Source: Ruminococcaceae bacterium HV4-5-B5C (lineage in GTDB: Bacteria > Bacillota > Clostridia > Oscillospirales > Acutalibacteraceae). From it: a stretch of 64,000 nucleotides of DNA. The stretch spans positions 372,001-436,000 of the forward strand of contig FXYJ02000002.1 in assembly GCA_900184925.1 (NCBI GenBank), in the 5' to 3' direction. Both the position numbers and the translations under genes were made by a program. The notes under the pieces were generated by a model. The model saw nothing but the letters and a program-made list of their open reading frames with translations, made no database searches and was not told the DNA's origin. Of this stretch, positions 32,465 through 42,106 are shown one piece after another (the first letter of the stretch is position 1; each line of letters opens with the position of its first letter).

Positions 32465-33420
32465 TATGCGTGCCTCCTTTTATGTGCCTTTTCTTCCATT
32501 GAATCCGTTTTTGTCATGGAACGGTAAATAATCAGGCAGAGGATGGCGCAGATAATAAACAGAACAGTTGAAATCGCGCCTGCTGTGCCGAAGTTTTTAC
32601 TGTACATGTTATTATTCAGGAACATGAGTACAGTCATGGAGGTGTTGTCAGGAGCACCGGTGCCGTTGGTCAGAACCTGAGGAACATCGTACATCTGCAG
32701 TCCACCAATCAACGAAGTGATCAGTACAAATGCCATGATCGGCTTAATCAGCGGAATTGTAATGCTCCAGAACATCTGGTTGGAGGAAGCGCCGTCTATT
32801 TCGGCCGCTTCGTAAAGGCTGGGGTCAATCCCGAGGATTGCTGCCATTAAAAGAATTGTGGTATTCCCGAACCACATCAGGAAGTTCATGAAAGCGATGA
32901 GCCCTCGAACCCCTCCGACCGTAGCGAGGAAGCGAATCTGACTGTGCGTGATTCCGAGGTTCATCAGACTGCCGTTGACGGGTCCGATATCGGAAAACAA
33001 CGCAAAAAACAGCATTGCAAAGGCGGATGCCATGATCAGATTCGGCAGATAAATTACGGTTTTGAAGAACCGGAGCCCATGAAGATTCAGACGCGAGTTT
33101 GTAAACCATGCTGCCAGAAGAAGAGAAATAAGTATCTGGGGAATAAATCCAATTACCCAGAGCAGAATGGTGTTGCCAAAGTACCTGAACATATCAGACT
33201 TAAAAAGATCGACGTAATTGGTAAACCCGTTGAAGATCGGGCCGATAATCTGCAGCCCCGAACGGTAGTACTTAAAGAAGCTGTAGTATATCGTGGAGAC
33301 TAATGGAACAAGCTGAAAAAATATGAAAACGATAGTGAACGGAAGGAGGAAGATGTATCCCCATTTGGCATAACTGATTCTTTTCTTTTTGGCTTGCGGA
33401 ACTGCGTTTGGTGTTTTCAA
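32464..33420 (-). CDS. Sugar ABC transporter permease (MalF type, CUT1)
   Basis: A 318-aa permease with six hydrophobic segments after a Lys-rich N-terminus. The EAA loop is YEAAEIDGASSNQMFWSITIP. It pairs with the MalG-type subunit directly downstream. Separated from the binding-protein gene by a long stem-loop (33450-33494), which probably lowers permease expression relative to the binding protein. Substrate inferred as beta-gluco-oligosaccharide. Confidence 0.92.
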   Translation of the reverse strand: MKTPNAVPQAKKKRISYAKWGYIFLLPFTIVFIFFQLVPLVSTIYYSFFKYYRSGLQIIGPIFNGFTNYVDLFKSDMFRYFGNTILLWVIGFIPQILISLLLAAWFTNSRLNLHGLRFFKTVIYLPNLIMASAFAMLFFALFSDIGPVNGSLMNLGITHSQIRFLATVGGVRGLIAFMNFLMWFGNTTILLMAAILGIDPSLYEAAEIDGASSNQMFWSITIPLIKPIMAFVLITSLIGGLQMYDVPQVLTNGTGAPDNTSMTVLMFLNNNMYSKNFGTAGAISTVLFIICAILCLIIYRSMTKTDSMEEKAHKRRHA

Positions 33421-33449
33421 TTTGAGCCCCCTCTTTTCGATAAAAGAAT

Positions 33450-33494
33450 CGCACGGCCGCGGTACGGGAAGGTTTCCCGACCCGCGACCGTGCG
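33450..33494 (-). terminator. Intercistronic stem-loop between binding protein and permease genes
   Basis: A 20-bp imperfect stem with arms beginning CGCACGG and ending CCGTGCG and no strong T run. It fits a partial terminator or 3' stabiliser of the upstream binding-protein mRNA. Confidence 0.6.
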
Positions 33495-33516
33495 GTCAAG
33501 GTAGCAGGTTAATAGA

Positions 33517-34944
33517 TTAGGCAGGCCACTTGACGTCAGTCAGTTCAGGATATTTCTGTTTGATATCCGTTGTGAAGTTAGCCTTCGCTTTGTCAAGTGT
33601 AACAGTTCCGTTGAAGTAATCGTGGAAAGCAGTCTGGAAGGACTCGTTGCAGCCCTGATCATACGGGCCAGCTTTGCTCATGTCGATCTTCGGAGCGGCA
33701 GCAGCAAAGAGTTTGATGTGGTTCTGACCACCGAGGAAGTCGGACTTGAAGTCGCTGTTTGCAAGTGCATCCATCGCGGCTTTGTTGTTCGTGTAATCCT
33801 GGGTCTTCTTAGTGATGTTCGTCATAATGGTCTGGTCGCAGGTAAGATCTTTCATAACTGCTTTGACAAGAGTCTTGTTGTCAGTGCCTTTGCAGCCGGC
33901 GATCCATGTGCCGCCCCAGTACCAGTTCTGCGGACCCGGGCATACCGCCCAGTCACCGTAGATGCCGTTGCCCTTAACTTCGCTTCCGCCTTCGCTGACG
34001 GACTTTGCAAGGGAGTTGCCTTCGAGCGTGAAGTTAATGCCCCATGTGGAGTAGAAGACGCCGAAAACCTTGCTTCCGGGCTGCTGATCTTTCGTCCAGC
34101 CGTCTGCCCAGAGGGTCGTCTTGTTGTTGTAGCCCTTGTCTGTGAAATCTTTCGTCTGAGTGACCCACTTCATAATGCTCGGGTCGACAGTGACTGTGGT
34201 TCCATTGACCCAGCCGGCAGAAACGTTGTTCGAGAACACACGATAGCTGTCATCATAGCCGGAGAGCATCTTGTAGCCTTTGTCTTTCATCGTTGCGGCT
34301 ACGCTGTTGAACTTATCCCATGTAGAAAGCTGCTCCTGAACCTTATCCGGATCATCCGTTCCGAGAACAGACTGTGCAATGGAGCGGCGATACACATAGA
34401 GGCCCGGGGTTGCCTGCCAGGAAACACCCTTCAGAGCACCGCTTTTGCTTGTGGTGATGTCCTGAGTGTACTTGTACTGGTTGGCAAGATCGCTGTCGGT
34501 GAGTCCGATGTCCTTCTTGACGTCAAGCGTGAAGTCACTGTTGACGTATTTCAGAGCATAGTCGGCTTCAAACAGGAAAATATCAATCTTCTTGTCAGCC
34601 TCTGTGGACTCCTGAGACATCAGCGCTGCATCCAGTTTGTTCTGGTAGTTCATGCCCTGGTTGGCGTTGATTGTCCATTTCACGATTGTGCCGTCTTTCA
34701 ACGTTGTGGTGGAAAGGTCTTTTGCAACCTCTTTCACTTCGGGGAAGAAGTCGTTGAAGCGGCTCTGGAATTCATTGTTCCAGACCCAGATGTTGAGAAC
34801 TTTTCCTTCGGCTGCCGGTGCCGGCGTCGAAGAAGATGCGGGAGCGGTACTGGACGTTGTGGGAGCAGACTTGCATCCAACCAGAGAGGAAGCAAGAACG
34901 GCTGCCACTGCAACCAGTGCCAATGCGGATTTGCCTTTTTTCAT
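33517..34944 (-). CDS. Sugar-binding lipoprotein of an ABC transporter
   Basis: A 475-aa family 1 extracellular solute-binding protein. Signal peptide with lipobox LVGC near residue 24, a Ser/Thr/Pro/Ala linker, then the mature domain starting KVLNIWVWNNEFQSRFNDFF. It is tethered to the outer membrane face and delivers sugar to the two permeases downstream. Gene order is lacI, binding protein, two permeases on one strand, divergent from the GH94 gene. That context points to cellobiose or cellodextrin. GGAGG precedes the ATG. Confidence 0.93.
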   Translation of the reverse strand: MKKGKSALALVAVAAVLASSLVGCKSAPTTSSTAPASSSTPAPAAEGKVLNIWVWNNEFQSRFNDFFPEVKEVAKDLSTTTLKDGTIVKWTINANQGMNYQNKLDAALMSQESTEADKKIDIFLFEADYALKYVNSDFTLDVKKDIGLTDSDLANQYKYTQDITTSKSGALKGVSWQATPGLYVYRRSIAQSVLGTDDPDKVQEQLSTWDKFNSVAATMKDKGYKMLSGYDDSYRVFSNNVSAGWVNGTTVTVDPSIMKWVTQTKDFTDKGYNNKTTLWADGWTKDQQPGSKVFGVFYSTWGINFTLEGNSLAKSVSEGGSEVKGNGIYGDWAVCPGPQNWYWGGTWIAGCKGTDNKTLVKAVMKDLTCDQTIMTNITKKTQDYTNNKAAMDALANSDFKSDFLGGQNHIKLFAAAAPKIDMSKAGPYDQGCNESFQTAFHDYFNGTVTLDKAKANFTTDIKQKYPELTDVKWPA

Positions 34945-34984
34945 ACGTGAATCCTCCTTACTTGAACTAAAAAGATTTATTTGA

Positions 34985-35006
34985 CCCGGGCGGTAAACCG
35001 CCCGGG
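34985..35006 (-). terminator. Stem-loop between lacI and the binding-protein gene
   Basis: A perfect 10-bp stem, CCCGGGCGGT with its complement around AA. On the minus strand it is followed by an A/T-rich but not pure T stretch. It probably attenuates lacI transcripts. Confidence 0.6.
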
Positions 35007-35023
35007 AGGTGCGACATGTTGTT

Positions 35024-36049
35024 TTAGGCGTCCCTGCCGATCTTTGCGACCGACTGCCCGGGAATCAGGGTCCCTTCAACCGTCAGACTTTCGACGATCG
35101 TTGTCAGAGGATTTTCAATCTGTTCAATCAGACGGATGGCCGCTTCCCGGCCCATGCGTTCCGTATCCTGACGGATCGTGGTGAGCTTCGGCCGCATCAT
35201 CTGCGACAGGGGGATGCCATCGTATCCCGCAATGGAGATATCATCCGGAATGCGAAGTCCCGCGGCCTCAATGGCCTCAATGCCTCCGAGCGCCGCATAG
35301 TCATCGGGCATCAGGATGCATGTGGGACGATTCGGTAAAGCAAGAAGCTGCCGAACGGCGTTTTTTGTGGGCTGAATGTCATGGTAAGCGGAGAGAATCA
35401 AATATTCCTGAGGAACGGTAACACCGAAATCCTGCATTGTTCTGCAGAAGCTGGTGAGACGCTGTTCCGTAACCGCCGACTTTCTTCCGTGCACATAGGC
35501 AATTTTTCTGTGGCCCATGCGATATATGTATCGGACAAGCTCGCCCATGTTGGCGACATTCGCGGAGTTAATGCTTGTATGATTATTGAAGACGTGGTCA
35601 ATGGTGACAACTGGAAAATCGCTGTTGACCAACTCGAGAACCTCGGGATTCTGAAAATCAACACACGCGATGCAGATGCCGTCGAAATTCCGGTATTTGC
35701 AGTGCTCGAGGAATGACATCGGGTGCGTGTTAAAATCCATGTTGTGGCTGATGAAAGTGAGATCGTAAGAACTCTGCTCGGCTTCCGCCTTGAAAGCGTC
35801 GAGAACGGCGGCGAAATACTCCTGCTTCAAACCGCTGCGCGCCTCGTCGGCAAACAGAACGCCGATGTTGTGAGTGCGGTTTGTTTTCAGTGCTCTTGCC
35901 ATGGAGTTTGGGAGGTAACCGCATTCCTCTGCCGCTTTGATTACTTTCTGCTTGGTTTCCCGACTAATATCCGTATAGCCGTTCAGGGCTTTACTGATTG
36001 TGGAGACGGACAGTCCGCACTTGGCGGCGATATCTTTTATGTTTGCCAT
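35024..36049 (-). CDS. LacI family transcriptional regulator
   Basis: A 341-aa repressor. The N-terminal HTH ANIKDIAAKCGLSVSTISKALNGY and hinge KQKVIKAAEECGYLPN bind DNA. The periplasmic-binding-like core has NIGVLFADEARSG and PTCILMPDDYAALGGIEAIEA. It most likely controls the divergent cellobiose phosphorylase gene and its own transcript. A perfect palindrome GAAAACGTTTTC lies in the GH94 leader and a related GCGAAAACGGTTTAGC just downstream of its own promoter. The inducer is presumably cellobiose or a derivative. Confidence 0.92.
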   Translation of the reverse strand: MANIKDIAAKCGLSVSTISKALNGYTDISRETKQKVIKAAEECGYLPNSMARALKTNRTHNIGVLFADEARSGLKQEYFAAVLDAFKAEAEQSSYDLTFISHNMDFNTHPMSFLEHCKYRNFDGICIACVDFQNPEVLELVNSDFPVVTIDHVFNNHTSINSANVANMGELVRYIYRMGHRKIAYVHGRKSAVTEQRLTSFCRTMQDFGVTVPQEYLILSAYHDIQPTKNAVRQLLALPNRPTCILMPDDYAALGGIEAIEAAGLRIPDDISIAGYDGIPLSQMMRPKLTTIRQDTERMGREAAIRLIEQIENPLTTIVESLTVEGTLIPGQSVAKIGRDA

Positions 36050-36069
36050 TGGCAGTTCCTCCGTAAAGG

Positions 36070-36119
36070 CTAAACCGTTTTCGCAAGCCTAGTATAATAC
36101 ATCATTCACAAAAATGCAA
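36070..36119 (-). promoter_or_regulatory. lacI promoter with downstream operator
   Basis: On the minus strand TTGCAT (36119-36114), 17 bp, TATACT (36096-36091). The operator-like GCGAAAACGGTTTAGC (36084-36069 region) overlaps the start of transcription, suggesting autoregulation. Confidence 0.6.
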
Positions 36120-36404
36120 TAGGAAACTGAAAATTAATTGATTTATTGCCCGATAATAGCCAAAAAGCAGGGAAATACCCCGCGTACCTGCCGGTTGATA
36201 TTGCTTGTAATTCCCTTTAAGACCTATTACCCGAAAACAATTTCGTCATTCGACGAAACTAAGTCTAGCGGGTTTCGTAAGGGGAAACCGTGTGCCGAAA
36301 AGACGGTAAGAGCCGTTTAAACCCAATTAAAGAACAATATACTCATTTCTGTACGAATTACGCAGCTGCTTGCTGTAAATAATCACGAAACTTTGAATCT
36401 GCCC

Positions 36405-36464
36405 TTGATTTTGATCTGAATTCATCCTAAACTGTTATCTGCGGGTTTTTAAGAAAACGTTTTC
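36405..36464 (+). promoter_or_regulatory. GH94 promoter and LacI operator
   Basis: TTGATT (36405-36410), 17 bp, TAAACT (36428-36433), then the perfect 12-bp palindrome GAAAACGTTTTC at 36453-36464, typical of LacI-family sites. Bound repressor would block elongation. The rest of the 36050-36507 gap shows nothing else distinct. Confidence 0.65.
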
Positions 36465-36507
36465 GGAAAGGCCGGAGGATCCGTAGAATTTTTGGGGGAG
36501 TCGATTT

Positions 36508-38946
36508 ATGAAGTACGGGCATTTTGACGACGAGCGCAGGGAATATGTAATTTCACGGCCTGACACACCTTACCCGTGGATCAATTACCTGGGATGCGAA
36601 AACTTTTTTGGGCTGATTTCAAATACCTCCGGCGGGTACTGCTTTTACCGGGACGCACGCATGCTCAGACTGACGCGGTACCGTTATAATAATGTTCCCA
36701 CCGACGCGGGCGGGCGGTATTTTTACATATCGGAGGACGGAACCGTCTGGAACCCGGGCTGGGCGCCCGTGAAAACTGAGCTGGATTCCTATGAATGCCG
36801 CCACGGGCTGGGCTACACGACGATCTCTTCCCGTAAGAACGGCCTCCAGGCTACGCAGACATCGTTTATCCCCCTTGGGGCGAATTGCGAGCTGCATCGA
36901 ATTGAACTGAAAAACCTGTCGGAAAAAAGCAAGAAGGTCAAGCTGTTCTCCTTTGTGGAATTTTGCCTTTGGAACGCTTTTGACGATATGACGAATTTTC
37001 AGCGCAATTACAGCACCGGAGAAGTCGAAGTTGTCGGCAGCGCGATCTATCATAAAACTGAATACCGCGAACGCAGGAATCACTATGCTGTTTTCGGCGT
37101 CAATGCGGAAATCAACGGATTTGATACCGACCGGGAAACCTTCCTCGGCTCCTATAACGGGTTCGGAAACCCGGCCGCCGTCTTCGAAGGCAGGCCGCGC
37201 AATTCCGTCGCGAGCGGCTGGGCTCCGATCGGTTCACATTATATTGAAACGGAGCTTGCCCCCGGAGAGCAGAAAAGCTACATTTTTGTCCTCGGATACT
37301 GCGAGAATCCCGCCGACAGGAAATGGGAAGCGCCGAATGTCATTAACAAAGAACCGGCGCAAAAGCTTCTGACACGTTTCCGTACCGACGAGCAGTTCAA
37401 TCAGGCATTTGCAGAGCTGAAAAAGCATTGGGAGGGCCTGCTCTCCACCTTCCGCCTGCAAAGCGGGGACGAGCGGCTGGACCGGATGGTGAATATCTGG
37501 AACCAGTACCAGTGCATGGTGACGTTCAATATGTCGCGTTCCGCGTCCTACTTTGAGTCCGGCATCGGCAGAGGCATGGGCTTCCGCGATTCGGCGCAGG
37601 ATCTGCTGGGCTTTGTGCATCTCATCCCGTCCCGTGCGCGGGAACGTATTCTGGACATTGCTGCCACACAGATGGAAGACGGCAGCGCGTACCATCAGTA
37701 TCAGCCCCTGACGAAGAGGGGAAACCTCGACGTCGGCAGCGGTTTCAACGACGACCCGCTGTGGCTGATTTTCGGCGTGAATGCTTACCTCCGGGAGTCG
37801 GGCGACTGGTCGATTCTCCGGGAAAAGGTACCGTTCGACAATAAGGAAGAGACTGCGGCACCGCTGTTTGAGCACCTCAAGCGTTCGTTTACCCATATTC
37901 TGCAGAATCTCGGTCCGCACGGGCTGCCCCTCATCGGCCGTGCCGACTGGAATGACTGCCTGAACCTGAACTGTTACTCGGAGACTCCGGGCGAGTCGTT
38001 CCAGACCTGCGACAACGTTGAGAGCGGCGTTGCGGAATCTGTTTTCATTGCGGGCATGTTTGTGTTTATCGGCCCGGCCTATGCGGAAATCTGCCGCAGA
38101 ATGGGCGACGAAGAGGGAGCGCAGCATGCGGAAAAGGAAATTGCCGCGATGACCGACACCGTGCTTCAGTACGGCTGGGACGGTGACTGGTTCCTGCGTG
38201 CCTACGATGCGCACGGAGAAAAGGTCGGTTCGAACGAGTGCAGCGAAGGGAAGATCTTTATTGAACCGCAGGGCTTCTGCGTCATGGCGGGAATCGGCAA
38301 AGAAAACGGCAAAGCCGCCCGTGCGCTCGAATCGGTGCATAAGCTGATGGATTCCAGGTACGGCATCGTACTGAACTGGCCGCCTTATACTTCTTACCAC
38401 CTGAATCTCGGCGAAATCTCCTCCTATCCGCCGGGGTACAAAGAAAACGGCGGCATCTTCTGCCATAACAACCCGTGGATCTCGATTGCTGAGACGGTTC
38501 TCGGGCACGGCGACAGGGCATTTGAGGTTTACCGCAAGACCTGCCCCGCTTATCTGGAAGATGTAAGCGACATCCACCGCACCGAGCCGTATGTTTACTC
38601 ACAGATGATTGCTGGCCCTGAGGCTGCCCGGTTCGGTGAAGCTAAGAACTCGTGGCTGACCGGTACTGCTGCGTGGACGTTTTACGACGTTTCCCAGTAT
38701 CTCCTCGGCATCCGGCCGCAGTTTGACGGCCTTGAGGTGGATCCCTGCATTCCGTCCGCGATGAAGAGCTTTACAGTGGAGCGTCGGTTCCGCGGCGCCA
38801 ATTATGTCATTGAGGTCGATAATTCTGCTGGTGTGCAGAAGGGAATCAAATCGATGACGATCGACGGGAAAACGGTCGATGGGAATATCCTTCCCGTATA
38901 TTCCGACAATAAGAGACATCTTGTAAAGGCTATTATGGGCGAATGA
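36508..38946 (+). CDS. Cellobiose phosphorylase (GH94)
   Basis: An 812-aa GH94 enzyme that phosphorolyses cellobiose to glucose-1-phosphate and glucose, saving ATP. The N-terminal beta-sandwich domain begins [20 protein letters not shown], and the (alpha/alpha)6 catalytic domain includes [11 protein letters not shown] and the catalytic Asp region [11 protein letters not shown] (about residues 478-488). There is no signal peptide. Length is typical of cellobiose phosphorylases (about 810) and shorter than cellodextrin phosphorylases (about 980), which supports cellobiose as substrate. GGGGGAG precedes the ATG. Confidence 0.93.
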   Translation: MKYGHFDDERREYVISRPDTPYPWINYLGCENFFGLISNTSGGYCFYRDARMLRLTRYRYNNVPTDAGGRYFYISEDGTVWNPGWAPVKTELDSYECRHGLGYTTISSRKNGLQATQTSFIPLGANCELHRIELKNLSEKSKKVKLFSFVEFCLWNAFDDMTNFQRNYSTGEVEVVGSAIYHKTEYRERRNHYAVFGVNAEINGFDTDRETFLGSYNGFGNPAAVFEGRPRNSVASGWAPIGSHYIETELAPGEQKSYIFVLGYCENPADRKWEAPNVINKEPAQKLLTRFRTDEQFNQAFAELKKHWEGLLSTFRLQSGDERLDRMVNIWNQYQCMVTFNMSRSASYFESGIGRGMGFRDSAQDLLGFVHLIPSRARERILDIAATQMEDGSAYHQYQPLTKRGNLDVGSGFNDDPLWLIFGVNAYLRESGDWSILREKVPFDNKEETAAPLFEHLKRSFTHILQNLGPHGLPLIGRADWNDCLNLNCYSETPGESFQTCDNVESGVAESVFIAGMFVFIGPAYAEICRRMGDEEGAQHAEKEIAAMTDTVLQYGWDGDWFLRAYDAHGEKVGSNECSEGKIFIEPQGFCVMAGIGKENGKAARALESVHKLMDSRYGIVLNWPPYTSYHLNLGEISSYPPGYKENGGIFCHNNPWISIAETVLGHGDRAFEVYRKTCPAYLEDVSDIHRTEPYVYSQMIAGPEAARFGEAKNSWLTGTAAWTFYDVSQYLLGIRPQFDGLEVDPCIPSAMKSFTVERRFRGANYVIEVDNSAGVQKGIKSMTIDGKTVDGNILPVYSDNKRHLVKAIMGE

Positions 38947-39003
38947 GCCGTGTGCGGTCTCCTTCGGCGGGGCCGTGCAAAATCAGCGGGGACAGTCCCC
39001 GCC

Positions 39004-39049
39004 AAAAAGAGGGCCCCCGGAAGCAGCAGCTTCCGGGGGCCCTCTTTTT
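39004..39049. terminator. Strong bidirectional terminator after the GH94 gene
   Basis: A 20-bp perfect stem (39004-39023 with 39030-39049), A5 on one side and T5 on the other. A smaller GCGGGGA/TCCCCGC hairpin precedes it at about 38984-39001. Confidence 0.92.
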
Positions 39050-39067
39050 AGCTGAGCGTATTAAAGA

Positions 39068-39102
39068 ATTAGAAGCCCTCCCGGCACAGCCGGAAGGGCT
39101 TC
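39068..39102 (-). terminator. Terminator of the chemoreceptor gene
   Basis: AGAAGCCCT pairs with AGGGCTTCT in a nearly perfect 15-bp stem, downstream of the chemoreceptor stop on the minus strand. Confidence 0.7.
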
Positions 39103-39122
39103 TGCTTTGCTTTGCCGTATGG

Positions 39123-40802
39123 CTATTTTTCGGCGCTCAGACGGAATTTCGAGACTTCGCGCTGCAGATTCTGCGCCTGCGCTGCCAGCTCTTCACTGGA
39201 AGCCGAACTTTCCTCAGCGGTTGCCGCATTCATCTGAACCACGGAAGCAACCTGCGACAGACCCTGTGTGATCTGTTCGATGGCAAGAGCCTGCTTGGAA
39301 GAGGCGTCCTCCACCTGCTTGATTGCCTGCCCGACGAACCCTGTTTTTTCAGAGACATCCCGCAGAGCAAGTTCTGTTTCCGAAGCCAGTGTCTCGCCCT
39401 GTGAAACGGCTGCAGAAGCCTGCCCAATCAGGTCGGCAGTCTGTTTTGCCGCATCCGCGGACTTCGCCGCGAGGCTCCGTACCTCTTCGGCAACGACGGA
39501 GAAGCCTTTTCCCGCATCTCCGGCACGCGCAGCTTCCACTGCGGCGTTCAGGGCAAGAATATTGGTCTGGAACGCGATATCTTCAACCATCTTTGTGATT
39601 TTGGTGATTTCTTCGGAAGCCTGCCCAATCTGCTGCATCGCCGTGCTCAGGTTCTGCATATGTACGTTGCCCGTATTTACGCCTTCGCCGGCCTGCTCCA
39701 CATACTCCGCAGCCTTGCGGACATTCTCGGCGTTTCTGCCGGCTTCTTCGGAAATGCTGGTGACAGCAGCAGAAAGCTCTTCGACGGAAGACGCCTGCTC
39801 CGTGGAACCGGATGCAAGGGACTGTGCTGCGATGGACACCTGGCCTGCACCGATATTGACCTGTTCTGCCGACGTGTTGATCAGGAGAAGTGTCTGGTTA
39901 AGGTCGCTCTGAATTTTCCGGAGTGCAATTCCAAGAGCGTCATCGTCGGAACGAAGCGGGACTTCCTGTGTGAAATCACCGCTGCTGATTGCTCCGGCGG
40001 CGACAACCTGCCCGCGGATGCCTTCCAGCATTTCGCTGAAAGCGAAGGCGAGCTGTCCGGTTTCGTCTTTGGAGTTGAGATGCGACAGGTCGACGTCCAC
40101 ACGACCCAGAGCGATCTGCTTTGCGCCGGAAACAACGTCCGTGATCGGCTGGCTGATCATGCGGGAGATCTTGCGGCTCAGTCCCAGTGCGATGAATCCT
40201 CCGAGGACAATCACCGCAGCGAGGGAAACCGTCAGTGCAAGCGCGGTTGTGTCATTGGAATCGCTCGTGTTTTTGGCGGATGACATGCGAAGGGCGATGA
40301 TTTTGTCGCAGTCGTCGAAAATCTTCTGAGTATCATCTTGAATCGCATCAAGCACGCTGAGAGCCTCATTCACCTGACCGGCGTTTGCCATTTGAATCGA
40401 TTTCTGAATGGCAGGATCAAACGAGGAGTTGAAGAGTTTCAAGACTTCCTCATATTTTGCAATTGCCTGAGGATCTGTCATCGTTTTGCGGTAAGTAGAT
40501 GCCTCCGACAAAAAAGTACTTTTGCTTTTCTGGTAATCCTGTTCCATCTTGGAGACTTCCTGCGCATTTCCCGCTTTGAGGATAATGCCCCGCGCATCTA
40601 CCCGAATTTGATAGAGGCTTTCTGTGGCGTTGATCAAATGAGAGATCGGCGCGGTCTGGTTCGTGTACAGATAGGTATCCATCTGGTCGATTTTGACCAT
40701 TCCGACGATACCCACGACACCGATAATCAGCATGATGGCGAGCATCAGCAGAAAGCTGGTCAGCAGTTTCCGACTGATACTAAGGTCTTTGAGCTTTTTC
40801 AT
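39123..40802 (-). CDS. Methyl-accepting chemotaxis protein
   Basis: A 559-aa transmembrane chemoreceptor. TM1 is at about 12-32, followed by an extracytoplasmic four-helix-bundle type ligand domain (about 35-180), TM2 (about 185-205), HAMP (about 206-260) and a long signalling coiled coil. The kinase-contact hairpin is [20 protein letters not shown] with [20 protein letters not shown]. The C-terminus ([21 protein letters not shown]) is shared with a gene remnant at 41966. Start ATG 40802 follows AGGAGG. No other chemotaxis genes are in the window. Confidence 0.92.
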   Translation of the reverse strand: MKKLKDLSISRKLLTSFLLMLAIMLIIGVVGIVGMVKIDQMDTYLYTNQTAPISHLINATESLYQIRVDARGIILKAGNAQEVSKMEQDYQKSKSTFLSEASTYRKTMTDPQAIAKYEEVLKLFNSSFDPAIQKSIQMANAGQVNEALSVLDAIQDDTQKIFDDCDKIIALRMSSAKNTSDSNDTTALALTVSLAAVIVLGGFIALGLSRKISRMISQPITDVVSGAKQIALGRVDVDLSHLNSKDETGQLAFAFSEMLEGIRGQVVAAGAISSGDFTQEVPLRSDDDALGIALRKIQSDLNQTLLLINTSAEQVNIGAGQVSIAAQSLASGSTEQASSVEELSAAVTSISEEAGRNAENVRKAAEYVEQAGEGVNTGNVHMQNLSTAMQQIGQASEEITKITKMVEDIAFQTNILALNAAVEAARAGDAGKGFSVVAEEVRSLAAKSADAAKQTADLIGQASAAVSQGETLASETELALRDVSEKTGFVGQAIKQVEDASSKQALAIEQITQGLSQVASVVQMNAATAEESSASSEELAAQAQNLQREVSKFRLSAEK

Positions 40803-40997
40803 AGATTCCTCCTGCAATGTAGAAATATTTTAATCTGTTAGTGCCATGATTCAAAAATGTTTTGAACGGTTTAAATTAAACAGCTGAAAGGCTGCTGCAA
40901 GAGGAACGTCGGCTGCTCCCGGCCTTTGGCGCGAAATCGTATTCAGTACTCTCATTCGCCGGGCAGAACAGGAGCACAAAAGGAGTTCAGGGATTGT

Positions 40998-41022
40998 CTG
41001 CCGCGAATGGTAGACCATTCCG
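40998..41022 (+). repeat. Candidate recombinase crossover site L
   Basis: CTGCCGCGAATGGT-AG-ACCATTCCG: imperfect palindrome around an AG dinucleotide (41012-41013). It matches site R at 41125-41149 in 19 of 25 bases. The core GGTAGACCATT recurs inverted in site R. Confidence 0.45.
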
Positions 41023-41124
41023 TTCGGATTATGATATACTGTTACTTAGGCAAATTTTCGACACATTTGTTTATCTTATGTCATGATCTGAACGCTGACT
41101 GTGGTAAAAATGACATCCCGGATG

Positions 41125-41149
41125 CTGCCGCAAATGGTCTACCTTTTCC
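41125..41149 (+). repeat. Candidate recombinase crossover site R
   Basis: CTGCCGCAAATGGT-CT-ACCTTTTCC with central CT (41139-41140), the complement of the AG in site L. It lies 13 bp beyond the 3' end of the serine recombinase gene. The rest of the 40803-41162 gap holds an AT-rich segment with TATACT (41035-41040). Confidence 0.45.
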
Positions 41150-41162
41150 TGCAAAATAATCC

Positions 41163-41759
41163 TTAATTTTCACTCATTTTTACCCATCTTAAAAAGGTAT
41201 CCTGAGACACATGAAGCCTTCTGGCTGCTTCCCTTGACGCAAATTCATTCCCCTGCCACTGCGCTTTCACCTGCTCAAATTCTTTTGGCTTTGGAATGGG
41301 CGGGCGGCCGAACCGGAGACCCCGTGCCTTTGCTGCAGCGATTCCCTCCTTCTGGCGCTGGCGGATAAACTCGCGCTCCGTCTGCGCTACATAGGAGAGA
41401 AGCTGCAGTACAATGTCCGCAATCAGCGTGCCCGTCAGGTCCCTGTCCTTGCGGGTGTCCAGCAGAGGCATGTCAAGCACGACGATATCCGCACGTTTTT
41501 TCTTCGTAATGGTCCGCCACTGATCGAGAATTTCGGAGTAATTTCTTCCCAGACGGTCGATGCTTTTGATAACGATCACGTCGTTGGGCTTAATTTTTCG
41601 GATCAGCTTCTGATATTGCGGGCGGTTGAAGTCTTTTCCACTCAGCTTGTCCATATAAATCTGTTCCGGTGGAACCGGAAATTCTTCCAAAGCGCGCAGC
41701 TGCCGATCTTCGTTTTGTTCCCTTGTGGAAACTCGTACATATCCATAGACCTTGTTCAT
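41163..41759 (-). CDS. Serine recombinase (resolvase/invertase family)
   Basis: A 198-aa small serine recombinase of the Hin/Tn3 resolvase type. Catalytic Ser11 is in YGYVRVSTREQN, with arginines in IKSIDRLGRNYSEI. The long E helix (DIVLQLLSYVAQTEREFIRQRQ) is followed by GIAAAKARGLRFGRPP and a C-terminal HTH (SREAARRLHVSQDTFLRWV). Such enzymes resolve transposon cointegrates or invert DNA. No transposase is nearby, which favours a DNA invertase or orphan. GGAAGGGG precedes the ATG. It is flanked by a full chemoreceptor gene and a chemoreceptor remnant. Confidence 0.92.
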   Translation of the reverse strand: MNKVYGYVRVSTREQNEDRQLRALEEFPVPPEQIYMDKLSGKDFNRPQYQKLIRKIKPNDVIVIKSIDRLGRNYSEILDQWRTITKKKRADIVVLDMPLLDTRKDRDLTGTLIADIVLQLLSYVAQTEREFIRQRQKEGIAAAKARGLRFGRPPIPKPKEFEQVKAQWQGNEFASREAARRLHVSQDTFLRWVKMSEN

Positions 41760-41769
41760 TGGGTACCCC

Positions 41770-41814
41770 TTCCGGTGGATTTTTACTATCTATACCATAA
41801 TTATTCACCGGAAT
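41770..41814. promoter_or_regulatory. Inverted repeat around the recombinase promoter
   Basis: TTCCGGTG (41770-41777) and CACCGGAA (41807-41814) flank 29 bp of AT-rich DNA just upstream of the recombinase start. The right-hand arm on the minus strand includes its ribosome site. It may be an operator or accessory recombinase site. Confidence 0.4.
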
Positions 41815-41893
41815 AGTATCTCCGCGAGATTTTTATCCGCAGGAGATCATGCTCATTTCCGGTGCGGCAAAGAGGGAAAAACGCCCGCCGTGC

Positions 41894-41928
41894 CTCAAAA
41901 AAATGCCAGCGCCGTTAAGACGCTGGCA
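41894..41928 (-). terminator. Terminator after the chemoreceptor remnant
   Basis: On the minus strand TGCCAGCG pairs with CGCTGGCA, followed by T7. Confidence 0.8.
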
Positions 41929-41965
41929 ATATTTGGGCTGCAGTTGCCCTTTGGAAAAACGCTTT

Positions 41966-42106
41966 TTATTCTTCGTTATCCAGCTGAAATTTTCCGACTT
42001 CCAGCTTAAGACTCTGCGCCTGAGCGGCCAGTTCTTCACTGGAAGCCGAGCTTTCTTCGGCGGTCGCGGCGTTTGTCTGCACTACGGAAGAGACCTGCGA
42101 CAGCCC
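41966..42106 (-). pseudogene. 3' fragment of a methyl-accepting chemotaxis protein gene
   Basis: The minus strand encodes 46 residues, starting [20 protein letters not shown] and ending LEVGKFQLDNEE, then a stop. This equals the C-terminal tail of the intact receptor at 39123. Similarity ends abruptly at about 42106; upstream sequence is unrelated and has no receptor reading frame. It keeps its own terminator. The break implies deletion or rearrangement, with the recombinase gene lying between the two receptor copies. Confidence 0.8.

Noticed and set aside
40981..41160. Tn3-type transposon res region
   Set aside because: No transposase or terminal inverted repeats nearby, and the two sites have opposite central dinucleotides, which fits inversion better than resolution.
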